Positions 53,311 through 61,722 of a stretch of DNA of 64,000 bases are shown here, piece by piece. The notes beneath the pieces were generated by a model. It saw only the letters and a list, made by a program, of their open reading frames with translations. It made no database searches and was not told the DNA's origin. Both the position numbers and the translations under genes were made by a program. The DNA is taken from contig PCXQ01000004.1 of assembly GCA_002794035.1 (NCBI GenBank), forward strand, positions 124,001 to 188,000, written 5' to 3'. Position 1 is the first letter of the stretch. Every line of letters starts with the position of its first letter. This DNA is from Candidatus Yanofskybacteria bacterium CG10_big_fil_rev_8_21_14_0_10_36_16 (lineage in GTDB: Bacteria; Patescibacteria; Paceibacteria; 2-02-FULL-40-12; IGHO2-01-FULL-4-A).

Positions 53311-54952
53311 CTTTTATTACCTCCCTAAAAGTTTCTGGAAAATCTCTTTCAAGAAGACTATATAACATCTTATAGTTTTTTACAAATGGATCAGTTAATT
53401 CAATTCTAGCATCATAATACAGCCCTCTTTTCTTCCAAATTAACCTATCCCAATCAACGGTAAGGATTTCGAATTTTGGAAATTCTCTCTCGACAACTTT
53501 TAAAAAAATATGTCTGGCCCAAGCCCTTGTGTCTCCGGGTGGAACCAAAGTTGCCAGCTCAATCTCTTCGTCATTTACAATTCTAGTCATCATTCCTTCA
53601 GATACTAATTTGTTGTAAATTCCCTTGCCTGTAATAGCGTGGTAATTGAGGTTTAAACCGACACATTTTTTTACCAAATCGCCAGGATATAAACCGCGCT
53701 CACAATAATCTATTCTCAAGCCATCGAAGCTTGATCCATTCTGTTCTAAAAAATCCTCGGTTAAACAAAATTGAGTAGGCCAATCTAATATACCCGCCAA
53801 AGAACGAAAATCGTCCTCTAGCATATTTAAACACTCCTCCCATAATTTTATAATATCCTCCTCTTCTTCTGAAAGATTATGACTTTCTGCGAAATCCTTA
53901 GCTTTCAACAAAAAATATTTTTGCATACTAACTGCAGTTGTTTCTTGTCCCCCAAAAAAATAATTAGGTTTTTCCAAGGGTGCAACAATACGAAGTGTCG
54001 GATCAGAATTAAACCTATATAATGCATCAATAGGATTTTGAAATGACGGCATGTTATTTAATATTCCAGAAGCCGTCATTTTAAAAACCAGCATGGTCAT
54101 ACCCGCTGTTAAATATATCGATGTTTCTGACATGTTACTGTCACCCCCTATAATATGAACTCTCTGGAAAGGAGGAGGACCCAAACCACCAGACAAGGTC
54201 CCAATGAGAGGTTCTCTCCTGCCAACGTTTATTAATCCTCTATTGCTCGTAGTGCTCTGACACAAAACCCTATCTAAAAATCTAACTCTGGGACTTAGCT
54301 GAAAAGGATATTCCGAATTAAGACTAAAATTCCCAATTGAAAACCAACCGGAACCGCTTAAAACTATCCTTGATATGAGAAAATTAGAAAGTATTTTTTG
54401 GACCATATTAAGTCCTACCGCACCGCTTTCAATAAATAAGCTCGACAAGCTTGACTCAAATTCAGTTGTGATTGAATAGTTTTCATGATGACCCGAAGTT
54501 GAATCATATGAATCAGAATCTGGACCCTCGCTTGGCGCAAGGCCTCTTACGTGTTTGTAAACGGCAACCGAGTCTTTGTTTTTCCCTTCTAATCCCAATA
54601 GATCTCTCATGATTATATCACCCGCCTTTTCATGCAAAACAAGATCTCTTGCAGAAACACATTCAGGAGTAGCATATTCTGGGGTCGGGACACCCACAAC
54701 CCTTGAATTCCCCATGCTTACACCGGAACCATTATCATTATGATAACACCCGCCATTTAGAAAAAACATTTTACTTGAAGATCCTAAAAAATATTCAAGA
54801 CAAGAATATTTTTTTGCGTATTCACGATCAAACAAATCCTTCCAAGAAATACTTTTAGTGCCATTGTGTCTGTTTAAATCTAAAAAATCTGCATCCTCAT
54901 CAAGAATATAAAACGAATATTCTGTTTCTGTACCGCATATCCTTTTTCTCAT
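53300..54952 (-). CDS. Dop/PafA-family protein, paralogue with altered catalytic site
   Basis: The 550-residue glutamine-synthetase-like protein has GTETEY at its start (the nucleotide/Mg Glu pair), PTPEYATPECVSARDLVLHEKAGD, GHHENYSI, GGDSNMSETSIYLTAG, LAGILDWPTQFCL and ITGKGIYNKLVSEGMMTRIV, so family membership is firm. Where Dop and PafA have the catalytic Asp (LYxD-x-x-HPEY), it has Gly87 in RVVGVPTPEY, and NTRDEP is NVGRREP. An inserted HNDNGSG loop (71-77) could supply another Asp. It sits directly upstream of pup, the position of dop in Actinobacteria. Either a depupylase with a rebuilt site or a non-catalytic partner. Confidence 0.8.
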   Translation of the reverse strand: MRKRICGTETEYSFYILDEDADFLDLNRHNGTKSISWKDLFDREYAKKYSCLEYFLGSSSKMFFLNGGCYHNDNGSGVSMGNSRVVGVPTPEYATPECVSARDLVLHEKAGDIIMRDLLGLEGKNKDSVAVYKHVRGLAPSEGPDSDSYDSTSGHHENYSITTEFESSLSSLFIESGAVGLNMVQKILSNFLISRIVLSGSGWFSIGNFSLNSEYPFQLSPRVRFLDRVLCQSTTSNRGLINVGRREPLIGTLSGGLGPPPFQRVHIIGGDSNMSETSIYLTAGMTMLVFKMTASGILNNMPSFQNPIDALYRFNSDPTLRIVAPLEKPNYFFGGQETTAVSMQKYFLLKAKDFAESHNLSEEEEDIIKLWEECLNMLEDDFRSLAGILDWPTQFCLTEDFLEQNGSSFDGLRIDYCERGLYPGDLVKKCVGLNLNYHAITGKGIYNKLVSEGMMTRIVNDEEIELATLVPPGDTRAWARHIFLKVVEREFPKFEILTVDWDRLIWKKRGLYYDARIELTDPFVKNYKMLYSLLERDFPETFREVIKDVA

Positions 54953-56568
54953 TTTCTACTCCTTTCTTTTGTGATTTCTGGTTCGCAAGGATCAGAAAAA
55001 AACACCATCCTTCTAGGATTTACAAGTTCTGCATAATGCCAATTTATGTAGGCAATATTTCCCGTATTGGCTTTAATGATTTCTCCTCTTATTTTTGCTC
55101 TGGTATTTTGAGGAGGGTTAACACAACAACCTTCCACAGTTGCACTGTCCGTTATTCTTCTAAACATTCCTTGGGTTAAAAGCTGATTATATATTCCCTT
55201 ATCATCAAGCCGATGGTAAGCGGTATCCAACCCTTTCATCTTAGAAAAAACTTCAGAATCTGCTTTAACCCTGCTCCAATCAAGTTTGTTGTCATCAAGA
55301 AATTCTTCCATTAATGCTAATTTTGTAGGCCAATCTAATACACCAACCAAATTGAAAGGATCTTCTTTTAAATCAAAAAGAACATCTTCCATTAAGGAAA
55401 TAACATCTTGCGCCCAAGGTGCATCCTGATGATTGATATAATTGATTGCTCTTAATTCCTCACAGAAAACTCCCTGAATATCTATGGCTGTCATAAATTT
55501 TATATCACCCCTGTGATAAACTTTTAATTCTTTCTTACACCCGGTATCCAACGAGATTTCTCCCAAGGCGCTCAACGGGTTAACCAAAATAGGCAACTTG
55601 TGTCCTAGAAAAAGACCTCCTCTACACTCAAGGGCATTAAGCAAAAGCATGGCCATGCCAGTTTTTAAATAAGTAGCAACTTCTGACATGTTGGCATCAC
55701 CAATTATGACATGTAGTCTCTTCCCTTTATTTTCATATTCAAACGATGTATAGGGCTCATCTCTTGTATTTATTAGGGGTCTATGATGTGTGGTTTGAAT
55801 ACCCAAATCACATTCAAAAAACTCTGCTCTTTGTGACAACAAAAACTTGTTGCGAGCCTCGGGTTTACAAAGGTGTTCTGCTCCCACCTTGCCTGAGCCA
55901 CAATAAATAAATCTTGTAACAATAAAAGTTTTCCAAATTTCAGAAGCCAAAGTGGGCCTCTCAAGATGATAATTCTTGGTTAAAAGATCGAACAATATGT
56001 TTTCTACAAAATAATTCTCATGAGTACCCCAACTGTGGCCAAATCCATCGCTATTGTTTTTATAAACCGTAATCTTGTTTCCAATTTGTTTTTCGGCTTC
56101 TTCTCTTGCTTTATCAATAATAATTTCGCCCGCCTTATCCCAAGAAACTATGTCATAAGGGGTTAAACACTCAGGAGTGCATATCTCGGGGTGGGTTCCA
56201 TCAAGATAAACTCTAAACCCGGAACGAGAATAGCCCCCAGAAAGACCGAACCTTCTTCTATACATCGTGTTAAGGCCTTCAGGTTCTAAATCTTGTTCTT
56301 CATCCCTATTAATATGTTCTTCTACTATCGATCGTACGCTTCGATGACGAGGATCGCCTTTAGATTCATGCATTTTCACAGACTCGTTAATTTTCTTACA
56401 TGTAAAACTATCTGGGTCATCATCTTGGGGATTTAAAATAGCTTCTTGAACATAAGCAGCTTTTCCGACTATTAATGCCGGGATATCAAAATCTTCAAAA
56501 CGTTTTTGGCTTTTACTATTTCCTACGTCAGCTCTTAATTCATTTTCTATTCCTACCACCTTTCTCAT
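54949..56568 (-). CDS. Dop/PafA-family protein with intact catalytic residues
   Basis: The ATG at 56568 follows a GGAGGTGAATTC ribosome-binding site; the frame upstream of it crosses a terminator and is not used. The 539-residue protein has GIENE (PafA-like Glu8/Glu10), YLDGTHPEICTPEC with Asp123 in the catalytic position, WDKAGEIII (Dop-like), FGHSWGTHENYF, LINTRDEPY, IIGDANMSEVATYLKTG and a PafA-like C-terminal FFSDPCEP. About 100 residues between the first two motifs form a long acidic insertion reminiscent of, but longer than, the Dop loop. It carries features of both ligase and depupylase; I favour the ligase because of GIE-x-E and the C-terminus. Ends with an ATGA overlap. Confidence 0.82.
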   Translation of the reverse strand: MRKVVGIENELRADVGNSKSQKRFEDFDIPALIVGKAAYVQEAILNPQDDDPDSFTCKKINESVKMHESKGDPRHRSVRSIVEEHINRDEEQDLEPEGLNTMYRRRFGLSGGYSRSGFRVYLDGTHPEICTPECLTPYDIVSWDKAGEIIIDKAREEAEKQIGNKITVYKNNSDGFGHSWGTHENYFVENILFDLLTKNYHLERPTLASEIWKTFIVTRFIYCGSGKVGAEHLCKPEARNKFLLSQRAEFFECDLGIQTTHHRPLINTRDEPYTSFEYENKGKRLHVIIGDANMSEVATYLKTGMAMLLLNALECRGGLFLGHKLPILVNPLSALGEISLDTGCKKELKVYHRGDIKFMTAIDIQGVFCEELRAINYINHQDAPWAQDVISLMEDVLFDLKEDPFNLVGVLDWPTKLALMEEFLDDNKLDWSRVKADSEVFSKMKGLDTAYHRLDDKGIYNQLLTQGMFRRITDSATVEGCCVNPPQNTRAKIRGEIIKANTGNIAYINWHYAELVNPRRMVFFSDPCEPEITKERSRK

Positions 56569-56587
56569 GAATTCACCTCCTTTGTGT

Positions 56588-56613
56588 AAAAAATGCCCCG
56601 CCGAAACGGGGCC
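56588..56613 (-). terminator. Terminator between mpa and the Dop/PafA genes
   Basis: Minus-strand stem GCCCCG/CGGGGC with loop TTTCGG followed by ATTTTTTAC, 17 bases after the mpa stop. Confidence 0.85.
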
Positions 56614-56629
56614 ATTATCATTATTAAGA

Positions 56630-58495
56630 CTACTGCATTTTGCCAGAATATTTTGAAACTTCCACAACACCTTCTTCTTCCGTTATAACTTCTGCGATTT
56701 CTTTACCTTTGCGTCCTTTAACCAAAAGCCAATCACCCAAAGCTTCTTTTGTCTGAGGTGTCATAAGTCTTGATTCTTCATATAGAACATCCAAGGCAAA
56801 TATGAAATCTTCCAGTATAAGTCCTTCTTGACTTTTGTTTTCTTCAGAACTTTCTATGTAACGGTTGCGAGCTTCTTTTTTTGCTCTTGCCGCTATACCT
56901 CCAATAATAGCTCCGGACATTAAATGACCCAGAGTTACCACTTCATTTGTCCCGTCTTTATATTCCAATTCGGCAATCTTTTTATTCGGACTCATGCATT
57001 CTTCTATAGTTTTGTCTATAAAGAATTCGAGAGCCTTTTCCGCACTACCGTGCTCATCAATGCATTTTTGATGAATTTTTACTGGTCTTCTGAAGTGTTT
57101 TAACATAATCTCCTTGATTTTATCAGGAGTATCGGGTCTGCCGATTTTTAAAATAAGATCACCGCATCTTTTTGGCCGTAACACAGCAGGGTCAATTAAG
57201 TCTTGCCTATTTGTTAAGAGAAAGACAATCACATTTGATAAATCCCTAACGCCGTCCATCTCGGAGTTAAATTGGGTAACAACCGTGTTTCCCACGCCTG
57301 CGTCTAGTATTCCACCGCTTCGTGTTCTAAGCAAAGCCTCTGCTTCATCAAAAATAATGAATACAAGATGGCCTTCTTTGGCCTTTTCTCTGGCGACTGA
57401 AAAAATTGTTTTTATTCGGCCAGATGAATGTCCGACAATGCCTCTTAAAACGTCAGCGGGACCGCCGACGAGAATAAAATACCCCTTAATATTCTTACCT
57501 GATTTTTCTCTTAAAAACTTAGCCGTCTCATTAACAGCTGCTTTAGCCATCATGGTCTTTCCGCAACCTGGAGGGCCTACTAATGTAACACCCTTGGGCG
57601 GATCAGTGTCAAAAAGCTTAGAAGCTTCAGGGTCAAGAATGGGAATTTCTACTTCTTTTCTAAGTTTTGCAATATTTTCTTCCTGACCGCCGACATCTTC
57701 CCATCCTATGCTAGAGTCATCTTCTCTAAGCAAAAGATCAGAAACAGCAACCTTATTAACAATTTCCACTGCAAAACCGTTATTAGAAATCAATACTGTA
57801 TCTCCGGGGGTTATTTTTGAAAAATCAACATTTTCTGCTACAGAAACTATAGTCTCAGGACCGTCTTCACCACCGACTTTTAATCTATCAGGTTCGATAA
57901 CTTCAATAACGGCTTTAACTTCACCCTGTGTGTCAAAACGATCCATTAATTCAAAAGCCACCTTGCTTTCACCATCCATGGTTTGAGTATTTGTAGCTCT
58001 TACATATTGACCTTTCTTAGCCTTTTTAAAATTCTCAACTTCTTCACTGAGAACTTTTACTGAAAATATTTTCTGACCATCACGCAATATAAGCCAATAG
58101 CCCATATCACCACGATCTTCCATGCTTTCAAAAACACCAAAAATATGGCCCGGGCTAAGAAGCTCCCTGATAATATTCGCGGCTTTTTCGAAGTTTTCTT
58201 TTAGGACTTCGTTTTGACCTTCCAATTCTTCGACTTCTTTTTTTAAATTATCTTCGAGTTTTTTCAAAAGACCAAAAAGATCTTTAAAAGTAGCTAGTGA
58301 AATTGTTACCTTATAATCTTTTTGGATAACTCCATTTATACTCTTACCATCTTGACCACTTTTGAAGTCATCCTCCAGCTTTTCAATAACAGCTCCTAAT
58401 GTTTTGGCAAGATTGTCTGAGGGGTTAAGCTTATCTTTTAAGACACTCAGATATTCTAAAAAATCATTTAAGGTTAAGGCCTTTCTTTGTACCAT
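56630..58495 (-). CDS. mpa: Proteasomal ATPase Mpa/ARC
   Basis: The 621-residue protein has an N-terminal extension, a coiled coil at about 70-112 (KKLEDNLKKEVEELEGQNEV) that should bind Pup, a double OB region (about 115-250) and one AAA domain with Walker A GPPGCGKT (307-314), Walker B VFIIFDEAEAL (378-388) and ILRP-like VLRPKR. This is the ARC/Mpa order. Two departures: the pore loop reads GIVGHS (352-357) where Mycobacterium Mpa has an aromatic FVG, and the C-terminus is YSGKMQ rather than the GQYL that docks on the 20S core. A GAGGTG site precedes the start. Confidence 0.92.
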   Translation of the reverse strand: MVQRKALTLNDFLEYLSVLKDKLNPSDNLAKTLGAVIEKLEDDFKSGQDGKSINGVIQKDYKVTISLATFKDLFGLLKKLEDNLKKEVEELEGQNEVLKENFEKAANIIRELLSPGHIFGVFESMEDRGDMGYWLILRDGQKIFSVKVLSEEVENFKKAKKGQYVRATNTQTMDGESKVAFELMDRFDTQGEVKAVIEVIEPDRLKVGGEDGPETIVSVAENVDFSKITPGDTVLISNNGFAVEIVNKVAVSDLLLREDDSSIGWEDVGGQEENIAKLRKEVEIPILDPEASKLFDTDPPKGVTLVGPPGCGKTMMAKAAVNETAKFLREKSGKNIKGYFILVGGPADVLRGIVGHSSGRIKTIFSVAREKAKEGHLVFIIFDEAEALLRTRSGGILDAGVGNTVVTQFNSEMDGVRDLSNVIVFLLTNRQDLIDPAVLRPKRCGDLILKIGRPDTPDKIKEIMLKHFRRPVKIHQKCIDEHGSAEKALEFFIDKTIEECMSPNKKIAELEYKDGTNEVVTLGHLMSGAIIGGIAARAKKEARNRYIESSEENKSQEGLILEDFIFALDVLYEESRLMTPQTKEALGDWLLVKGRKGKEIAEVITEEEGVVEVSKYSGKMQ

Positions 58496-58578
58496 GATCC
58501 ACCTCTTTTCTCATTATTAATATGTAAATGTACTCAGATATATGTTTCCAAAAAATGCTCGAAAAGTCAATTTTTATT

Positions 58579-58601
58579 ACCACATATTTTAAATATATGG
58601 T
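58579..58601. promoter_or_regulatory. Palindrome between divergent mpa and GT39 genes
   Basis: ACCACATATTT and AAATATATGGT around a central T, 10 of 11 positions symmetric, 12 bases before the GT39 start and in the mpa upstream region. Could be an operator for either gene. Confidence 0.4.
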
Positions 58602-58613
58602 AAAATTAATCAC

Positions 58614-60158
58614 ATGAGACGGGAATGGATAATAATTTTAATAATTTTAGCTATAGCCTGTTTTTCCCGACTGTGGCATTTAGATTTAATACCTCCTTCA
58701 TTAAGCGGTGGCGAGGCTGTTAACGCAAATGATGCCACAAAGATTCTTGATGCAGGAAAATATAATTTTGCGTCCCCTGAAACAAGCGGACAAAATGGAC
58801 TCTATACAAATTTTGTTGCGGGGTCTTTTTATGTTTTTGGCAAGAGCGCCTGGGCCATGAGATTGGTTTCTGCAATAGCAGGGATACTAACTGTTTGGGG
58901 ATTATTTCTTCTTACAAAAATAATATTCGGTAGAACGATTGGTTTTTTGGCAAGTTTTATGCTGGCGACATCTTTTTGGCATATTAATTTCTCAAGGATA
59001 GGTTTCGGACAAATTCTTGAACCGTTATTACTGGTGTTTGCTTTATATTTTTTGTGGCATGGTCTTAGAAACCACCATGTAGTTCCATTTTTTATAAGCG
59101 GTATTTTTTGGGGATTAGGTTTTTATACCCATGTCTCATTTAGAATAATGCCCATACTGATAGTTATATTAATATGGGCCTATCTACATTATGCAAAAAA
59201 ACACAACGAATGGAGCAAGTACCAAAACATAAAGCAAAGCATCAAAATCGGAGCCACGGTTATGGCAATAACTGCTTTTACTGCTGCCTTCCCGATAATA
59301 TGGAATATCTCTGCGGGATCGGCTGATTTTGCAGGGCACATGAAAACAGAACTAATTTTTGGTTCTGAAAATTTATTATCAGAATTTCTAAACAATATTG
59401 GCAAAACCTTAACCTCTTTTAATTTCAAGGGCGATCAAAGCTGGTTGCATAATTTTTCAGGTTCTCCCCTGCTTCTCTGGCCAATTGGAGCCTTCTTTGT
59501 TGTTGGTCTTATAAGAAGTATTTTCAAGTGCATCAGAATGAAGCGCCAACACGGGCATTGGTCAACCGCGCAGACACTAATGCTATCTTGGTTTATGCTT
59601 GGTATGTTGCCTTCGTTTTTTGTGAATGATGCACCAAATTCTCTTTGGCTTTTAATTGTTGCTCCGGTTGTTTACATTTTTGCAGCTGAGGGCATGTGGT
59701 GGTTTTATGAACTCCTAAGCCGTGAATATGAGTATAGGGATTCCATACACAAGGTAAGACACATGCATAGACACCTGAGTGAAAGCAGTATTGTGGCAGG
59801 TTTTGCCATTATTGTACTTTTATCGGCAATTGCTTTTGTAAATTCAGATAAATATTTAAATAAATGGGCCAATCATACAGAAGTCTATCACGCCTTCAAC
59901 CAAACAGAACTTGAAATAGCTCAAAAAATAAATCGAATTTCTCCTGATGTAAAAAAATACATCTTGGTTAATTCAGAAGATGAAATTATTGTAGACGGCC
60001 TGCCTTTGCCAGCTCAAACTGTAATGTTTTTCTCAGACACAGCCACAGAAGAAAAACAAAAAACCAAAAACGTATTTTATTTAACTGAAAAAGAATTCAC
60101 AGAAACAAAAATAGAACGAGATGCCCTAATAATTCCCCTTAGACGGATTGTTGAATAA
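58614..60158 (+). CDS. GT39/ArnT-like membrane glycosyltransferase
   Basis: The 514-residue protein has about ten membrane helices. The first loop, LIPPSLSGGEAVNANDATKI, corresponds to the PMT_2 segment where a D-E pair is usual (here GE), followed by TNFVAGSFYVFGKSAWAMRL. Later helices and a short C-terminal soluble domain match PMT_2 proteins common in CPR. It should use a lipid-phosphate sugar on the outer face. Divergent from the proteasome locus, which is not functionally linked. Confidence 0.8.
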   Translation: MRREWIIILIILAIACFSRLWHLDLIPPSLSGGEAVNANDATKILDAGKYNFASPETSGQNGLYTNFVAGSFYVFGKSAWAMRLVSAIAGILTVWGLFLLTKIIFGRTIGFLASFMLATSFWHINFSRIGFGQILEPLLLVFALYFLWHGLRNHHVVPFFISGIFWGLGFYTHVSFRIMPILIVILIWAYLHYAKKHNEWSKYQNIKQSIKIGATVMAITAFTAAFPIIWNISAGSADFAGHMKTELIFGSENLLSEFLNNIGKTLTSFNFKGDQSWLHNFSGSPLLLWPIGAFFVVGLIRSIFKCIRMKRQHGHWSTAQTLMLSWFMLGMLPSFFVNDAPNSLWLLIVAPVVYIFAAEGMWWFYELLSREYEYRDSIHKVRHMHRHLSESSIVAGFAIIVLLSAIAFVNSDKYLNKWANHTEVYHAFNQTELEIAQKINRISPDVKKYILVNSEDEIIVDGLPLPAQTVMFFSDTATEEKQKTKNVFYLTEKEFTETKIERDALIIPLRRIVE

Positions 60159-60179
60159 AAAATTGTAAAATTTAGTATA

Positions 60180-60236
60180 TAAAAATAAAAACCCAGCATC
60201 TGGAATCTGCCGATTGGCGAATTCTGATGCAGGGTT
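60180..60236 (-). terminator. Large terminator hairpin of the 60253 gene
   Basis: Nested stem CCC-GCATC-GAAT-GCC against GGC-ATTC-GATGC-GGG at 60192-60235, followed on the minus strand by GTTTTTATTTTTA. It may also stop the convergent GT39 transcript. Confidence 0.75.
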
Positions 60237-60252
60237 AAGTTGTAAAAAGAAA

Positions 60253-60750
60253 CTACAAAATATCTATTGGCATATATTTGCGACGAGCAAAAAGATAATC
60301 CGGGTCAAATTCATCCACAACATCTATCCGACGCGCTTTGGAATCACCCCAAAGATAAAGCGCCATTGGATAACCCTTTTCATTACACCAAGGGCTTTCC
60401 GGTAAAAAAATACGCGGAGCTTCAATTTGAGCATTAGGAAAAGCCTCCTGAAATCTAAGTCCATCTTCATATGTGGGACAACCCCTGTAATTAGCATTGC
60501 ACTCCTTCCAAACATCTTCCATATCAACAGAAGAAACACCCTCTGCAAATTTAAAAAATTCCAAGATTGAAATACGGTTATTACCAAACCCTGATGGCAT
60601 ATTCTTTTGGGATATCCCAGAATCAATATAAGCAATCCTGTTTTCTCCCTTTAAACATTTTGCATCCTTAATGATTTGGTCGGTATTTCTGCCACCGCCA
60701 ATGTTAACAATAACCGTCCTTTCAACAAGCTTAATCCTGCGTTTGGGCAT
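60253..60750 (-). CDS. Hypothetical protein
   Basis: The 165-residue protein has a strong AAAGGAGG site. It starts with a basic KRRIKLVERTVIVNIGGGRN, where VIVNIGGGRNT could be a nucleotide-binding strand-loop, followed by NRIAYIDSGISQKNMPSG and FGNNRISILEFF. Two Cys (WKECNANYRGCP) lie in the middle. No family is recognised. It is a single-gene unit. Confidence 0.65.
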   Translation of the reverse strand: MPKRRIKLVERTVIVNIGGGRNTDQIIKDAKCLKGENRIAYIDSGISQKNMPSGFGNNRISILEFFKFAEGVSSVDMEDVWKECNANYRGCPTYEDGLRFQEAFPNAQIEAPRIFLPESPWCNEKGYPMALYLWGDSKARRIDVVDEFDPDYLFARRKYMPIDIL

Positions 60751-60889
60751 AGCTTCTACCTCCTTTAATAAAAATTTTATTTTAAAGAGCCTTAACCTTT
60801 AATATTCCTAATATAAACCGCGAATTGTTTTAAGTCAATTGAGGGTTGTATTTAAAAAATAATTGTGCTAATATTGATTTAAGCTATAC

Positions 60890-61231
60890 ATGACACTTAT
60901 ATTGCGTCTTTTAGGCAATTCTCTAGCTCTTTACGTTGCTCACCATTATATAAATGGATTTTCTATCGGTGGCAACGTAAGAGGTTTTTTAATTACTGGC
61001 ATAGTCTTAGGCATTCTTAACATGACAATAAAACCGGTGATCAAAGCTCTTACCTTTCCGGTAATATTGCTAACACTGGGAATCTTTGTCGTGATTATTA
61101 ATGCTTTGATGATATGGATTGCTGGAGAATTGACCGGGTATGTATTTTTTGATAATTATTATGCGTTACTTTGGGCGACAATCATTGTTTCCTTAGTAAA
61201 TATAATAATAGGTCTTATTTTTAAAAAATAA
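60890..61231 (+). CDS. YvlD/phage-holin-4-family membrane protein
   Basis: The 113-residue protein has four membrane helices with the family pattern ILGILNMTIKPVIKALTFPV and NALMIWIAGEL. This family is widespread in Patescibacteria as a chromosomal gene; despite the holin name there are no phage genes here. It is followed after ten bases by secG. Confidence 0.88.
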   Translation: MTLILRLLGNSLALYVAHHYINGFSIGGNVRGFLITGIVLGILNMTIKPVIKALTFPVILLTLGIFVVIINALMIWIAGELTGYVFFDNYYALLWATIIVSLVNIIIGLIFKK

Positions 61232-61241
61232 TCAAAACTAT

Positions 61242-61454
61242 ATGGATATTATTGCTATAATACAAATTGTTTTATCTGTTCTATTAGTTGTTGTAATCCT
61301 ACTCCAACAAAGAGGTAGTGGCCTTGGAGGCGCTTTTGGTGGAGACAGTAGTGCTTATTCCACCAAAAGAGGTCTTGAAAAAGTGCTTTATTCAGCAACG
61401 ATAGTTTTGGCAATCTTATTTTTTGCAATATCTGTAACTCGTTTGTTTCTATAA
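61242..61454 (+). CDS. secG: Preprotein translocase subunit SecG
   Basis: The 70-residue protein has two membrane helices around the typical cytoplasmic loop LLQQRGSGLGGAFGG followed by STKRGLEK. SecG assists SecYEG in protein export. Probably transcribed with the YvlD-like gene. Confidence 0.93.
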   Translation: MDIIAIIQIVLSVLLVVVILLQQRGSGLGGAFGGDSSAYSTKRGLEKVLYSATIVLAILFFAISVTRLFL

Positions 61455-61466
61455 CAAGCTTTAACT

Positions 61467-61560
61467 ATGAAACTTGTTTCTCTGTCTACGTTCGCCCGTG
61501 TGGGAATCATACTGACAATAACCAGATAAATACAGATAAAGTTTCGTAACTTAAAGTTAA
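61467..61560 (+). ncRNA. Possible structured leader of the peptide-binding protein gene
   Basis: Within the 268 bases between secG and the next called start, TATGAAACTT (61466) can pair with AAGTTTCGTA (61537) over ten bases, closing a 60-base loop that contains a GCCC-GTGT-GGG mini-hairpin. A 20-codon ORF starting at 61467 lies inside it. I cannot match it to a known riboswitch class. Confidence 0.3.
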
Positions 61561-61722
61561 CGCCTTATTAACGATCAACTCTTAGACGATTTTTTCACTT
61601 CTCCCAAAAAAGAGAGTGACGACCACAAAAAAACCAAAAAGGGTTCAGTTTTTAGTTTTCTTCCTACCAAAAAACAGCTATCACAACTTCCCAAACTTTT
61701 ATCAAAAAAAGAACGTCATACA

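Noticed and set aside
56569..56670. Longer N-terminus for the intact Dop/PafA protein
   Set aside because: The extension crosses a strong terminator and overlaps mpa, while the ATG at 56568 has a perfect GGAGG site and begins at the family motif.
60890..61231. Prophage holin
   Set aside because: The family name is misleading; no phage genes surround it and its neighbour is secG.
61467..61529. 20-codon leader peptide with attenuation
   Set aside because: No run of regulatory codons and no terminator/antiterminator pair visible; kept only as part of a possible structured leader.
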